Source: Mansonella perstans (Eukaryota > Nematoda > Chromadorea > Rhabditida > Onchocercidae). From it: a stretch of DNA of 64,000 bases. Below are positions 34,905 to 46,390 of this stretch, piece by piece. Position 1 is the first letter of the stretch. The number at the start of each line of letters is the position of its first letter. Location: positions 1-64,000 of the forward strand of contig JBAMDO010000122.1 of assembly GCA_037074765.1 (NCBI GenBank), given 5' to 3'. A model generated the notes under the pieces. That model made no database searches. It saw only the letters and a program-made list of their open reading frames with translations, and was not told the origin of the DNA. The translations under genes were made by a program, and so were the position numbers.

Positions 34905-35922
34905 CAAATATGTTTGTCAATGGTATCAACATTGGTTTTCCTGGCTCTTGGAGGTGTAGAAACATGGTATGCAACTGGTTACGGTCATATGGGACCATTA
35001 ATTAGACAAATTGGTGGTGGTCAGTTCAGTGGTTGTATGAATCTTCCAAACTGTGATATAGTATTTGTCGTCAAGGGATGGGCAGCTGCTGCGGTTTGCG
35101 AGATTTTAAAATCATTTACTTTTTTGCTCTAATCTATTATTTGAAATCATTAAATTCAAGAAAATTTTGAGGAATTTATTCAATTCAGTCCAAGGAAGAG
35201 TTAGAATTCCATGGTTAATTGAGCAATTATGCAGCCTAAGCTTCTCAGTGTGTAGGCTCTGACCTTAGAGGACGAGCAGCTGTTATACTATTTAAGATTT
35301 GCTCAAGTTTTGATTTAGAAATTTTTACCGATGAAAAGCTTTACAACGCGAGTGACCAAGCAACTACAACACCTGTAATGGACTGATTTGCAGAATTTCC
35401 CAGTAGATAAGACTCCTCTTTATTCATAAGATAACTCTTTACTTATTCTCTCATTGTAACTTTGGAGCAGTCTTCTACCCAGAGCATGAACTTGGAGCAG
35501 TTTCGCCATGGATAACTTCGATATCCTTTCAGGCTGCCTTATTCTTATGCGCTGTTCTTTTTTTCGTGGATATCGCAGTGCAATTTCTTCTTAGAGACAA
35601 GTAAAACTTTTGAATTTATTCGAAAGGTTCGATGTTTTTTGAATTTTACTAAGATTGACCAGATTCAAATTACCGGTGAATCATTCATACAATAATCCAG
35701 TAATGAGAATTACAACCATTTTTTCGGATTCAGTTCACGTAGGTTTTATCATTAGTCTAAACGACCATTGTCATCAACACAAATAATTGCAGATACTCAC
35801 AAACATATACAACACCGATGTCATCTCGTGCTTCATACGGCCAACAAGAACCGAATCGTATGGACAGTTACCATACAAGAATACATGTCGGAAGTAACTT
35901 TTATAAATTTGCGGAAGGTTGA
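34905..35922 (+). CDS. Multi-pass membrane protein, MARVEL-like
   Basis: Three exons join in phase: 34905-35093 (after ttttgcag), 35431-35600 (after attcataag) and 35793-35922 (after attgcag, TGA). The product has hydrophobic segments starting STLVFLALGG, running through VVKGWAAAAITLYLF, and ending FLCAVLFFVDIAVQFLL. A lumenal loop with two cysteines (SGCMNLPNCD) and a polar cytoplasmic tail rich in Y, Q, S and T complete it. This layout recalls MARVEL or physin-type tetraspan proteins of vesicles and junctions, but one membrane segment is missing. The first exon may therefore start at the internal ATG 34920, or be preceded by an upstream exon; 34530-34568 fits in phase. Family and start are uncertain, the exon chain is fairly secure. 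Confidence 0.5.
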
Positions 35923-36966
35923 GCATAGAGACAGCTTATAATGAATATCTTTTCCATAGCTTGAAAATGATATGATTTAAATGAACTGCAACCGAACTAG
36001 TTTGGACGTCATGACTATAATGTCATAAGTGATTTTCTGCACTCATTTATAGTTGACCACAATTCAGCTTCATGAATGAAATGCTCTGTAAAAAGAGTAT
36101 CATTATAGACTGACCAGAAAAACCTCACTGGATGCTGGATGATATCACTGGCACTCAATTTTTCTTTAGGACCGCTGCAACTTTTGCACAATGAAGACAA
36201 TTTTTCAACTCTTAATTTGCAAGCATGTATTTTGCTTTGGTAAAATCTGGAATAAAGTCAAAAGATGTTATCAGGTGTCACTTTCGACATTCCCTCATAT
36301 TTGAAAATTGCGAATCTGCTATGCAGGCTTTTCTAATCTTTTACTCTTCTTAGATTTTAAAAATGGTCATCATTTAAAATCGAAAACTGTTCCACTTGCT
36401 AGATTTTATCAGAAATTCAAAATTCTGACATCATTTTAACCACACTACGTGAAGTAACTGTTGATGACTAACTGCGCCCCTGAGATATTTACCTGAAGTG
36501 CAAAGATGCAAATAATTTGTCTAATTAATTGATTTTCTTCGTTAATATTTTTTCCTTTCTACTCTCATCGGTGTCTGGATAAATTGAAAGGCAACAGTTT
36601 TAGTCTTCCGGGTTTCCATGTTTGATTCCGGGTTTGATTTCAAACCAAAAAAAAAGAACTTCCTATAATCATGGTTTTCAAACCATAATAGCATTTTACA
36701 AATTAAGCCAAAAACTGTATGTTTTCGCTTTTGCCAGAAAGATTTGCTTAGATTATTAAAAGATCAGATTTAGCTACAAATTAATTTTCCGTGAAGTTTA
36801 CCAGTTGTAAAAATTTTATAGTAGATCTAGTCGGCATCAGACAAGTTTAATTGATAGATCCATAAAATAATAGGAAATTCAGATCATTTGTCCACGAATG
36901 TAGTATGAAATGTTCCTTTCAAGGTATCTCAAATATTTTGGTTTATTGGCAGGCAATTCTGAACGA
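35923..36966. other. Convergent intergenic region
   Basis: This lies between the 3' ends of the plus-strand membrane gene and the minus-strand BPI-like gene. No exons are supported. The minus frame at 36015-36200 has no family signature. Confidence 0.45.
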
Positions 36967-39900
36967 TCAATAGTCTTCCTCACTTCCTGTTTGCTCTTTC
37001 TTTTTTGCTCTTGCGATCTCTGCGTTGAGGTACGCTTTAAATTTTCGGATGAATCGTGGTAGATCATAACTAGAAAATGTGGTGTAATCTCGTACAGGAT
37101 ATACATATATGAAAATTTTCCTTTGAATGCCAAAAACAAACAACGCCATAAGTGGCTAAAGTACCTGAAATCGGTGTCAATAACGATACCATGTTCGATG
37201 TAATTTAGCGACGGTCTTTCTAGTTCAACACCACATATCACCGGTAGCCTGATACCTGAAATGAGATTTCTAAGAAGGGATCTGATATTGGCTAAGAATA
37301 AAATTAGAGACTGCCTGGAGCAGCCATGAAAAAAATGAAAATGTGTCGAGTGATGTAGCACCTTTATTTATTTTCCCTAGTTCATGGAGAGCTATTCACC
37401 TCGCTGATTGAACGCAAATCGCAGACGCTTCTTTATTTTTGGCCAAAGTTTCTTCGGCACCACACTATTCAGTGCTTTCCGAATCGTATTCGCAAATGTT
37501 CCCCCGATTCCCATATGAAAAGGAATGAAATGAAAAGCACTTCTCTTATCGGCATTAGTTTAAAATAGCGAAATACTTTATGAATTACTGAATCAAAAAT
37601 TGATTTTAGTTATCGAATTCATTAGAAATAAAAATTCGATGATTTCCTAATTCATTTTTCTCCGAAAAAACAAACCCCTTTTGTTTTGATATCTACACCG
37701 GTCAGTGCGACATCACCATATAAGCTGCTGTGCCTGAGATACGGACGAACCTTAATATCTTTTTAAATATTGTGCTGAAGAAGTTCGTAGCTATGTGAAT
37801 CATGCCAATAAAAAGATTCTTTTTACTAAATAAAGTAATTAAATGCTGCTCATAATCACCGCTAGAGTAGATTTTAGTAAGCAGAGTGAGTAAATTCGAT
37901 CGAACCAATAATTTGATCGAACCTCACTCCGCTATTTTCCATTGCTCGCTATATTACGGTGTGAATTTGCGTGAACAGATTTCACTCTCCAAGAAATACG
38001 TATACTTCCTTCTGAGATTTGTGACATATTTTGGATTTTATTCGCATCAAAAATCCTTCCCAAATTAAATTAAAGTTTAACAGTTTAACCTACCGTCACA
38101 TCAAGTTCTGCGTTTGCATTAACAATATTATGCCTGCGTGTTTTGCCAACAAATAAAATCAGCAAATCAATTTGAATATCAATTTTGACACCCTGTTCAC
38201 TGATAATGAGATGTGGGCGTCTAAAAAGCATATGGATTTATTTGCTAGGCCCGCGCTATAACGCAACTAAAAATAAAAATTTTTATAAAATAAATTACGT
38301 CTTATTAACTAAATTTATCTCGGTGTTACAAATTGGTACTTTTAAGGGATCAAAATCAGAAACTAATCAAGAAAACTGAAATGAAGATGATTATCATCAT
38401 AAACAACTTCTGCATTTGAAAGCAAAAAACTTTTAATCGAAATAAATGAAATTTGGAAATGGTTTCACCTAGTCAGATTGGCGATAAACTGGAGCTCACA
38501 ATTAGCGCAGAGCAACTTAGCTATCGGCTTTATGAATTTAGGCAAGTTACGAGCACGGAATATTTCACGTAACACCCCCATATTTTCATCGTAAACATGT
38601 GCGAAGAATGTATTGGGTACATATTCGCTGATAATCAAACCAAACATCTGAAAATAAGATCAAACAAAGTTAATTAATAAAAAAAATTGTAAATTAATTA
38701 ATAAAAAAAATCGTAAATTAATTAATAAAAAAAAATTATGCAAGATCAGAAGTTTGTTATTGCAACGAATCCTCCAATGCACTCTAGAAATATAGTTCAT
38801 TCAATTTCATTCAATTACATTTTGCTATGACTGGCTGAGAAAAAAGCAATTTTCTCCGAAAGTCATATTCTTGCTGTTTTTAATTACTGTAATTAAATTT
38901 GATTCGCGCTTCGATCAATATATAGTTAACAAACTTTTCCACCAAAAGCTGATATATTGAGCATGTTTGGTCGAACGACACTTTTAGCCCTTTGTCCATA
39001 AAATATGATGCCCGCATCGAGTCCGAATATCACATCCTGGAACTCAAACACGAGTTCAAATATTACCGTATTGCCTTAATCTCATGCTGTACTATTTGTC
39101 AAAGTCTTGCTGATATTTCACAGTATCAGAAGGAGGAAACTATTTCAGTGTATTGCGACATGAAGAATCACTGGAAGATCTTCGGAAATTCTGAAAAAAA
39201 AAAGCAGTGATTGATATGCTACCTCATTTGAGAACTTTGGTGAGTACAGTAATGTCAAGTCCGGCGCCCAGAGACCGTCTTTCAGCAATGGATTGAAGCG
39301 TACACTGTCAGATGTTTTTTCAAAATGAAGATCACGTCTTCTCCGAAAGTAAATCGTATCCTCAGAGTATGACATTGTATTCATGTCAATTCGGTCATCA
39401 GCACATAAGTCTGCTGCAAATTTCGCTGCCAAATCCTCATCGTCTTCCATCTTCAAAAGATGTTAAACTTTGGGCTCTATTACGAAACTATCTCTTTTTT
39501 TTTTATAATGTTTGTTTTGTGTTTCGGATTGTCTTATAAACAATGCTTATTTTGCATACCAGATTGGCTATTATCAATTCGCAGACTAATTTTTTAAATT
39601 CATTTATATTTCAAAAATATATTTTTGTTAATTGAACGCATATAATCCTAAAGTTCCAAAAAGTGTGTAATAACTGACAAAAATTTTGTTACAAATGGTA
39701 TTAAAAAATTTATACAAAAAGGCAGGCATTCATTATTCGTACCTTTTCGTCGGATGCTTCATAAAAGGCATTTTCATTTTCAACGCTATGTACTGATTTT
39801 GCATCCGCTAATTGATAGTGTTCGCCGAATTTTAATAGATGTGTAGGAATCGGAGTGGATGACGTTGGTTGCGGGACAGGTGTAGTCATCAGAATCTTAA

Positions 39901-41738
39901 TTTAAAGAAATCAGAAAAAAAATTGCATTATTTTTCCACAATGCAATAAAGATAACCTGTTGTTTTTGATGCTCGAAGAATTGCCCTACTTTTACGGCAA
40001 GTTGGCAAAGTTCACTGCCGAGAACATCGGTTACTGTTTGCTCAATCACTGACCTGCTTGTAAAAAGCAATATTTGAACAAAAGTCAATGATAATTAATA
40101 TACTTTTAGGAAATGAGACTGATCCGGTAGAGAACTAAGAAACTGGTAAGTTAAAAAAATTAGTTAAAATAGAGTAATCGCAAATTGCGTACCTTAGCAA
40201 GTTCAGATACGTCGACATGTCACCTGCGAAAACTATTCTTACGAGATCAGAGGTAACATTGCATACTGGTGTCTAGAAAGGAGTATATATGGAAAAAATA
40301 AGAAATGACAAAGACTCATCACGTTGGGAATAGGATCCGGACAGAAGTATTGCTATACACAAGATGGCTTTTGACTGTCTAACAGAAATGGTGCTATTCG
40401 GGCAATAATTATTCGGGCAATAACCGTTTTCTGGTTAAGCAATGATCAATATGACAAGGATAAGTGTTAGTTGAGCTTAGGTTAACCCAGTGATTTTTTA
40501 AAGTAACAATGCCGCCTGAATCGCTTCATAACTTAGTAAAAAAGCGTGCGAATTACCTCAATAATATTCAACCGTGCGCTTTCGTTTCGGCTAATGTGTA
40601 CTTCCATTATTACACTTAAATTCTTCACGTCAGCTTTTAATTTGCCTTTATGCGTGCTGAAAAAGGTAGAAGCGTCGTAGATTGCGTTAAGCATCACGTG
40701 AGGTAAGAATACATATGCCCAGATACCTGCAAAGTTTTTTATAATTTTGATTACGGCTGGCTGTTTTTCGCCATATTTTGTATCCTAAGTGTTTCCATTT
40801 TATCAAATGAGTTATTCACGATTAAATCTTTACGACTTGAATATCGGGGGATCAGAATAAGATAATATCAGATATGATTAGAAACAATTCGATAGAAAAA
40901 GACACACTTTACAAAACTGGCAAATTATTGTCGGAAAAAGCAATTTATCACTCGCAGAAGCATTTGAGAACTATCGCTCACTTATCTTTAATTTCAATCT
41001 TTCTGTCATTTTGAGCTCTACAAAGTATTTAAGTGATTCGGACAAATTGAAAAGAACCTTTTAAGTTTTTAGAGGAGAACTTGGTACAAGTTTTGACAAA
41101 GTTGACAGATGAAAGAAATATAAGGTTCGCTTACCGATATCGGTGAGGAATTTGGCCTTTATGATCGGATTACTAAATTTGTCGATAATTAAGTGCGAAA
41201 TTTTGATTTGCGCCTGTTCAATAGTTGGTATTTCAGATTTTTCAAGTAACTGTGGTAATGCTTCGGCAGTTAATTCAGTGATGTAATCCATACCCTAAGC
41301 ATAATAAAATTCACTATGTATGGAATTTTTGCAAACTGTGTTAATGGTTGAAAAGAAGATCAAATAACAGTGTCGCAATGTCAAGCTTAGTTTTATAAAC
41401 TGTAAGAGATACTTACATTTGATATTAAAAAATTAAACACACTTGACATAAAAAAATTAAACCTTTTGACTAATTCGGAAATAAATTCCTGCAGGTACGT
41501 CTGAATAAACAGGATTTTGATAATTGATTTCTTGTAGCCGTAAATTGTTTGGTGTAGCTTCCAAAACAGCAGGAATTCCGGTAGTTATAATTTGCTCGCG
41601 TTCATTAGACAAAGACACATTGAGCTGGATATCGTCTACAGGTGTGTCCGTTGGCAACTCCAAACTAGCACTTTCTCCAATGTCAAAGATGTAGCAGGAA
41701 CAGACAATAATCAGCAGATAGCAATTTGCAGGACTCAT
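36967..41738 (-). CDS. BPI/LBP/CETP-family lipid-binding protein
   Basis: Thirteen exons join in perfect phase to 644 residues: 41463-41738, 41135-41294, 40557-40726, 40193-40272, 39957-40053, 39743-39895, 39223-39450, 38469-38647, 38094-38220, 37676-37750, 37400-37544, 37165-37255 and 36967-37120. The start has a signal peptide (MSPANCYLLIIVCSCYIF). Residues about 80-100 read GIYFRISQKGMDYI, the typical opening of the BPI N-terminal barrel. The C-terminal barrel has LIISEYVPNTFFAH and near its end VELERPSLNYIEHGIVIDTD. Family members are secreted proteins that bind phospholipid, LPS or other lipids in two hydrophobic pockets. Length exceeds the usual ~480 because of a polar linker (about residues 262-350). 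The C-terminus is lysine-rich. ATG lies 7 nt behind acceptor ctacaacag, fitting trans-splicing. The secreted role and ligand are inference. Confidence 0.88.
38668..38738. repeat. Short tandem repeat in a BPI-like intron
   Basis: Three copies of a unit of about 28 bases, taattaataaaaaaaattgt and near variants, lie in the intron between exons 7 and 8. Confidence 0.8.
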
Positions 41739-44129
41739 AGTTAACTGTTGTAGGAGAAATAATTATCTAAAAATGATGTAGCTTAATAATTTTGCGATGA
41801 TTGTTTTATCGGATAACAATTAACCCATTCTGTGCTCATAAGGAAGCTATGTGAACTGTGACTAAATTGATCGTAATGAAATTCGAGTATCTGAAACAAT
41901 AGTAAAGAAAGTTGCTGTAACGATGGAAGGGCGGGAAGTGAAAGTAAGTAGCTGAACAGGTGACGCACCAACAGATTTTGCCATGCTTTTAATGAAAGAA
42001 TACCTTCATTAAACATGCATCCTTCAATTTCCCTTCAATTACTCTTTCATTTACGATACTATTCAAAATCTTTTAAAATTGCAGCAACTTGAAATTAAAT
42101 TTCCATTCTTAATTTTGATTCATAATTTCGATTTAAAAGTCCTAAATATAATTTTTAATTGATTGAGATAATTTTGAACAAAGATGTAGAATTGAGCTGA
42201 ATTAGCTTTCAGCAATCAAGTGCTTACCTAAACATGCGTGCATTTGGAAGTCAGTCCTTTACAAGTCTTATCTGTCCTAGACATAAGAGCTAAGAATGGC
42301 ATGGCATGGTGGAATCTAGTAAAAGCAATGAAAAATCTTGAAACAAAGGCTGAAAAAGCCAAAAATTTCGGTACTTTGTCGTGGAAGTTCTTTTTATTGA
42401 ACTATGAAGACGATTTTGTAATCTTATTTGATAATTTAATTTAAAGGAAGCGAATTTAGTCGTTAAGATAATAATATAGTGAAAAGATTAACAATATAGT
42501 TCATTGTTGTGCGGATCAAATGCGAAAGCTCGAACATTCAGATGAATGATGATGGCAGGAAATTGATAGTGTAAATTCAGTACACAACAGAGATGAGAGG
42601 AATGAAAAAGTATTGTCGATTTCGTCGAAGTTAGCGCACCGTCAAAAAGAGCCCTCAATCTTCCTATATTTTATTGGTTATATGAATTAAGCAATGAGAT
42701 TGAAGAGAATTGCAAATAAAGAATGTATTAGAATCGTTCAACATGATAACGTATGACGTTATAATGAATCCTAAACAATTATGCTTAAAGTGGTAAAAAC
42801 ATTTAAACAAAAAACAATGAATGTTATTGGTATGATTTGAATAAAGACAAATAGTGTGACAAATGTACTTTAACACCACTTTTTTACATTATATTTTCAA
42901 ATTACAAACGTTGAAAATTTCGTGATACTTCGAAATAATATTATAATGCAAGATTGTTTGGCGTGTAGCCAAAATTTGATTTCTTATTCCGATGAAAAAA
43001 GCAAACGTATCACGATAAAAAATTTGATGAATTTTTAGTATGATTATTTTTAATTTAAATTTTTCACATGATAGATTCAAACATTTCGTTACGTTTGAAT
43101 TTTATTTGCAACAAATTGATTTGAACCATTTTGCACTTAGCAAAGCAGAATGTGCTCCGACAAAGTTTGAAACGAGATAATTAATTGAAATGCACTATCT
43201 ACTAAATGCTTTTTTGCGAAATGTAATGTTTACATCGTTGGGAATGGCCCAAATTATTTTCTCCAAGACTTAGAAAGTAATTCGGAAAGTCTTATTTATT
43301 TATTTATTAGCTGTACAAGCCTTTTGTAGGAAGATTTGATAGCTGATACCATGAATCTCTTTTGCAAGTTAAAATATGATGTATACACGGAATGTTGTCT
43401 GTCAATTTTCTGAGATGAATTACAGTAGTCAATTCGATAGGGATGCAATTTATACTTCCTTTTTCAAACTAATGAGTTCTTAAAAAATGTATCCGATAAA
43501 TATCCAATAGAAAGGTGATAAGAGGAATTGGAGAGATGAAGCAAATATGTTCCATAGTTATTGTAATGTTACACAAGCTATTTTTCATACTTGATTCGCA
43601 CTCTATGATTGTAGTTCCTGTACGGAACATTTGTTGGTTATTGAGTAACTTAGTCAATATCGAAGAGTCATCAATATCGAAGAGTAATAGTAAATTTTAT
43701 TGTTATCGAAATACCAAATAATAGACTCGAACGACAGCAGCAGGGAATATAATTAATGTAACATAAATCAAATAATGGAATCGAGGAGTAATACGAACAA
43801 AGTAGCATTACTGCATTGCTATTCTAGTTAATAAAAAACATAAGAAAGATATTGTCAAGCGAAGATTAAAGATAGAAGTAGATGAATGTATTAGTTTTGA
43901 CAGAATTGATCGCAATTACAAAGCCTTTATATATGTAGATTGTTTACAAGGAATTAATCAGTCAGATCATTATGAGTCGGAAATAAGTAGTGATGTTTGT
44001 AAAATTGAAAGAGAAATAGGCTCAAACATTTTTTTGAGCTTTTTTTTGATAGTTTTTATAAACATTGTTACTATTTTTTTTTTCGAAAACAAAATAAATC
44101 ACACTGAGATAGATTTCTACAAATCATTT

Positions 44130-44270
44130 AGCTGTTAAAAGTGAGAGTAAACATCTTGAAACTTTAAAAATAAAATAGTCAATTCAATCAAATCGAAACA
44201 ATCATAGCACAGTATGATTTAGCTTGCGCCAAAATATTTTGTAGTATAAATGTTTTGGTATTCCCGATAA
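44130..44270. repeat. Dispersed repeat, copy 2
   Basis: Diverged counterpart of 16255-16405, aligned over agctgttaaaa, cttgaaactttaaaaa, tatgat and gccaaaat blocks in the same order. Confidence 0.55.
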
Positions 44271-45092
44271 TCCCATTATTCACGACTAAGGCTTAGAAAG
44301 ATTGCGCGCTTCCTCTTTCGCTACGACTTTTCTCAAAAATTCGATAGAAAAAATCCCAGTTGAGTAATTTTTATTTATTCTCAGCGACACTTTTCTGGTT
44401 TCTGCACGAGTTAGCAACAATCTGATTATTATCGATATTATCGATTCATCATCGATTCACTAGAAGATTTTCAATTATAGCTTATGAAGGCAGTGACACT
44501 TTGCGAAGATTTACATTGCCTTAATGAAAAAGTTCGAAATGAGATAATTGTCCAATTGGATTAAAATGGAACAGTGGAAAATGCTGGACACGTGTATTTA
44601 TTATTTCATCTTGGATCATATTGGAAAGAGGAATATAATGAAGTAAATAAATCGGCATTGTTTATGTTTCGTTATTAACCGTATTTCGCCAATTATAGGA
44701 GTAAGAAACTTAGAAGTCAAGTCCCGAAAGCACATATATATGTCTATATGAGTAATGAAGCTAAATAAAATGTGGAAGATAGTAATCTTCGGCAATTCGG
44801 TGTTTTTCCCAAAAGAGTAGAAGATCAATTCTCGTGAAAAAAAAAGTGTTATAGGGTAAGCAGGGTTAAGGTACTTCTAGAGGAAGAACTGAATCGAGTT
44901 CTGCAATGTCAACTAGATTGAGCGTATTTCCTTTGGCTGCATTTGTAGTAGAGAGGTAGTGAAAGGGAGAATGATAAGGAGAATTATTAGATCGAAAATG
45001 AAGCATATTATAGAAATTAGCCTCATCACAGGGAAGAATGTTATAAATATATAAATATGGACACGGAAGTCGGGAAGGACCATAATGATATC

Positions 45093-45100
45093 CCTTGCAG
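45093..45100 (+). promoter_or_regulatory. Probable SL trans-splice acceptor of the cyclophilin gene
   Basis: ccttgcag ends at 45100, ten bases before the ATG at 45111, with no convincing upstream coding exon. This fits nematode spliced-leader addition. An upstream in-frame ATG at 45057 would add 18 residues and lose this site. Confidence 0.45.
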
Positions 45101-45110
45101 ACAACATATC

Positions 45111-46390
45111 ATGTCATCAACTGGTCCAATCCTAACTTTCTTCGACTTAGCCGCTGAAGGCACTGCAATCGGAAGGCTTACTTTTGAGGTATATAATTTG
45201 ATTTCAAATGCACAATCCGATGTTAAGTTCCGTCTTTCTCGTTTAGTTCACATCAACTCTTGGAAATTGCAAACTTATCGTTTAATTTAATTATTATAGC
45301 AATTTCTAATAAATATCATTGGGTCCTATATGAACGTTATCTTATCTCTCTTCGCCATCTTACATGCAAATCATCTTTATTAAATTAAATTATCTGATAT
45401 ATTTTCTTATTCTTCAAGTTGAAAAATGACATTTGTCCGAAAACCTGTGAAAATTTTCGAGCACTCTGCACTGGCGAAAAAGGATTTGGCTACAAGGGCT
45501 GCATTTTCTATCGTGTCATTCCGGGATTTTGCGCATGCGTAAGTTGATTGCTTTTAGACAGTAATTATTGCTAGAGAGATTTAAAGAGCGCTTCATTTAA
45601 TAATTAGTTAAAATAGTTTATTTCATCTTTACAGACACAGTCTGATATTGAACTTTTGAGAATGAGATTAAATACTAGAAATGGAAAAATTTTTATATTT
45701 ATAAGCTTAAAATACAGTGAGCAGGTTGCAGAGTGGTGACTTCGAAACAAACAATACTGACCGACGTGGTGGACGTTCGATATTTGGTGAAAAATATTTT
45801 GAAGATGAAAATTTCATTCTAAAACATAATTGTCGTGGAGTACTGTCGATGGATAACTACGGGTGGCCGGACACTGTTAGTTCGCGGTTCTTCATTACTT
45901 TCGATGAAGCTCCATGGTAAGTCCCGCGTCTTTGTTCATCACAAATATTTTCACATAGAATGTAATTTTTCCTGGGATGAACGACCTCTACCGATTACGT
46001 CCTAATTCTTCATTACTTTCGATGAAGCTCCATGATAAGTCCCGCGTCTTTGTTCACCACAAATATTTTCTCATAGAATGTAATTTTTCCTGGGATGAAC
46101 GACCTCTACCGATTACGTCCTAATTCTTATTTTGCTGCAATGTTTCTAAATGTTTCAGCAAACAGATTCAATTTTTCAGAACTAAAATTGATCTCAAAAT
46201 GAATTTTCTCCATTTGTTTTTCGAAATATTTTGTTGCAGGTTGGACGATTATCATGTGGCATTTGGTAAACTGGTAGATGGCTTCGAAACGTTAGATTGC
46301 TTGGAATCGTACGGTATCTTGGAAGGATATGGTGCTCAGAAAGGACGCACCACTGCGACAATTACCATTCAGAATTGTGGCCAAATTTAA
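45111..46390 (+). CDS. Cyclophilin-type peptidyl-prolyl cis-trans isomerase
   Basis: Four exons (45111-45188, 45419-45538, 45732-45916 and 46240-46390) close in phase to 177 residues, a single-domain cyclophilin. These enzymes isomerise X-Pro bonds and assist folding. Visible landmarks are [19 protein letters not shown] (Arg58 and Phe63, the CypA Arg55 and Phe60 positions), the [16 protein letters not shown] loop, SSRFFITF, and [11 protein letters not shown] with Trp128 and His133 at the CypA Trp121 and His126 positions. The CypA Gln63 position is a cysteine here ([13 protein letters not shown]) if the exon 2-3 junction is as drawn. No signal peptide or ER retention tail is seen, so a cytosolic form is likely. 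Exon 3's end and its donor are tandemly duplicated in the following intron. Confidence 0.9.
45888..46125. repeat. 118-bp tandem duplication spanning an exon-intron boundary
   Basis: 45888-46005 and 46006-46125 are near-identical and offset by 118 bases. Each includes the last 29 bases of cyclophilin exon 3 and the start of the intron. In the second copy the donor reads catgataagt instead of catggtaagt, so it lacks a GT at the boundary and cannot be used as a splice donor there. Confidence 0.9.

Larger units (their letters stand above)
41745..45100. other. Divergent intergenic region between BPI-like and cyclophilin genes
   Basis: It should hold both promoters. No exon is supported, although a plus frame at 42238-42444 is moderately protein-like. 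It contains the second copy of a dispersed repeat (44130-44270) and a small duplication of tcaatatcgaagagt near 43653-43685. Confidence 0.45.

Noticed and set aside
36879..37361. 160-codon minus-strand frame
   Set aside because: It reads through an intron in a shifted frame; only its part matching the 37165-37255 exon is in the real BPI-like frame, and the last exon uses another frame.
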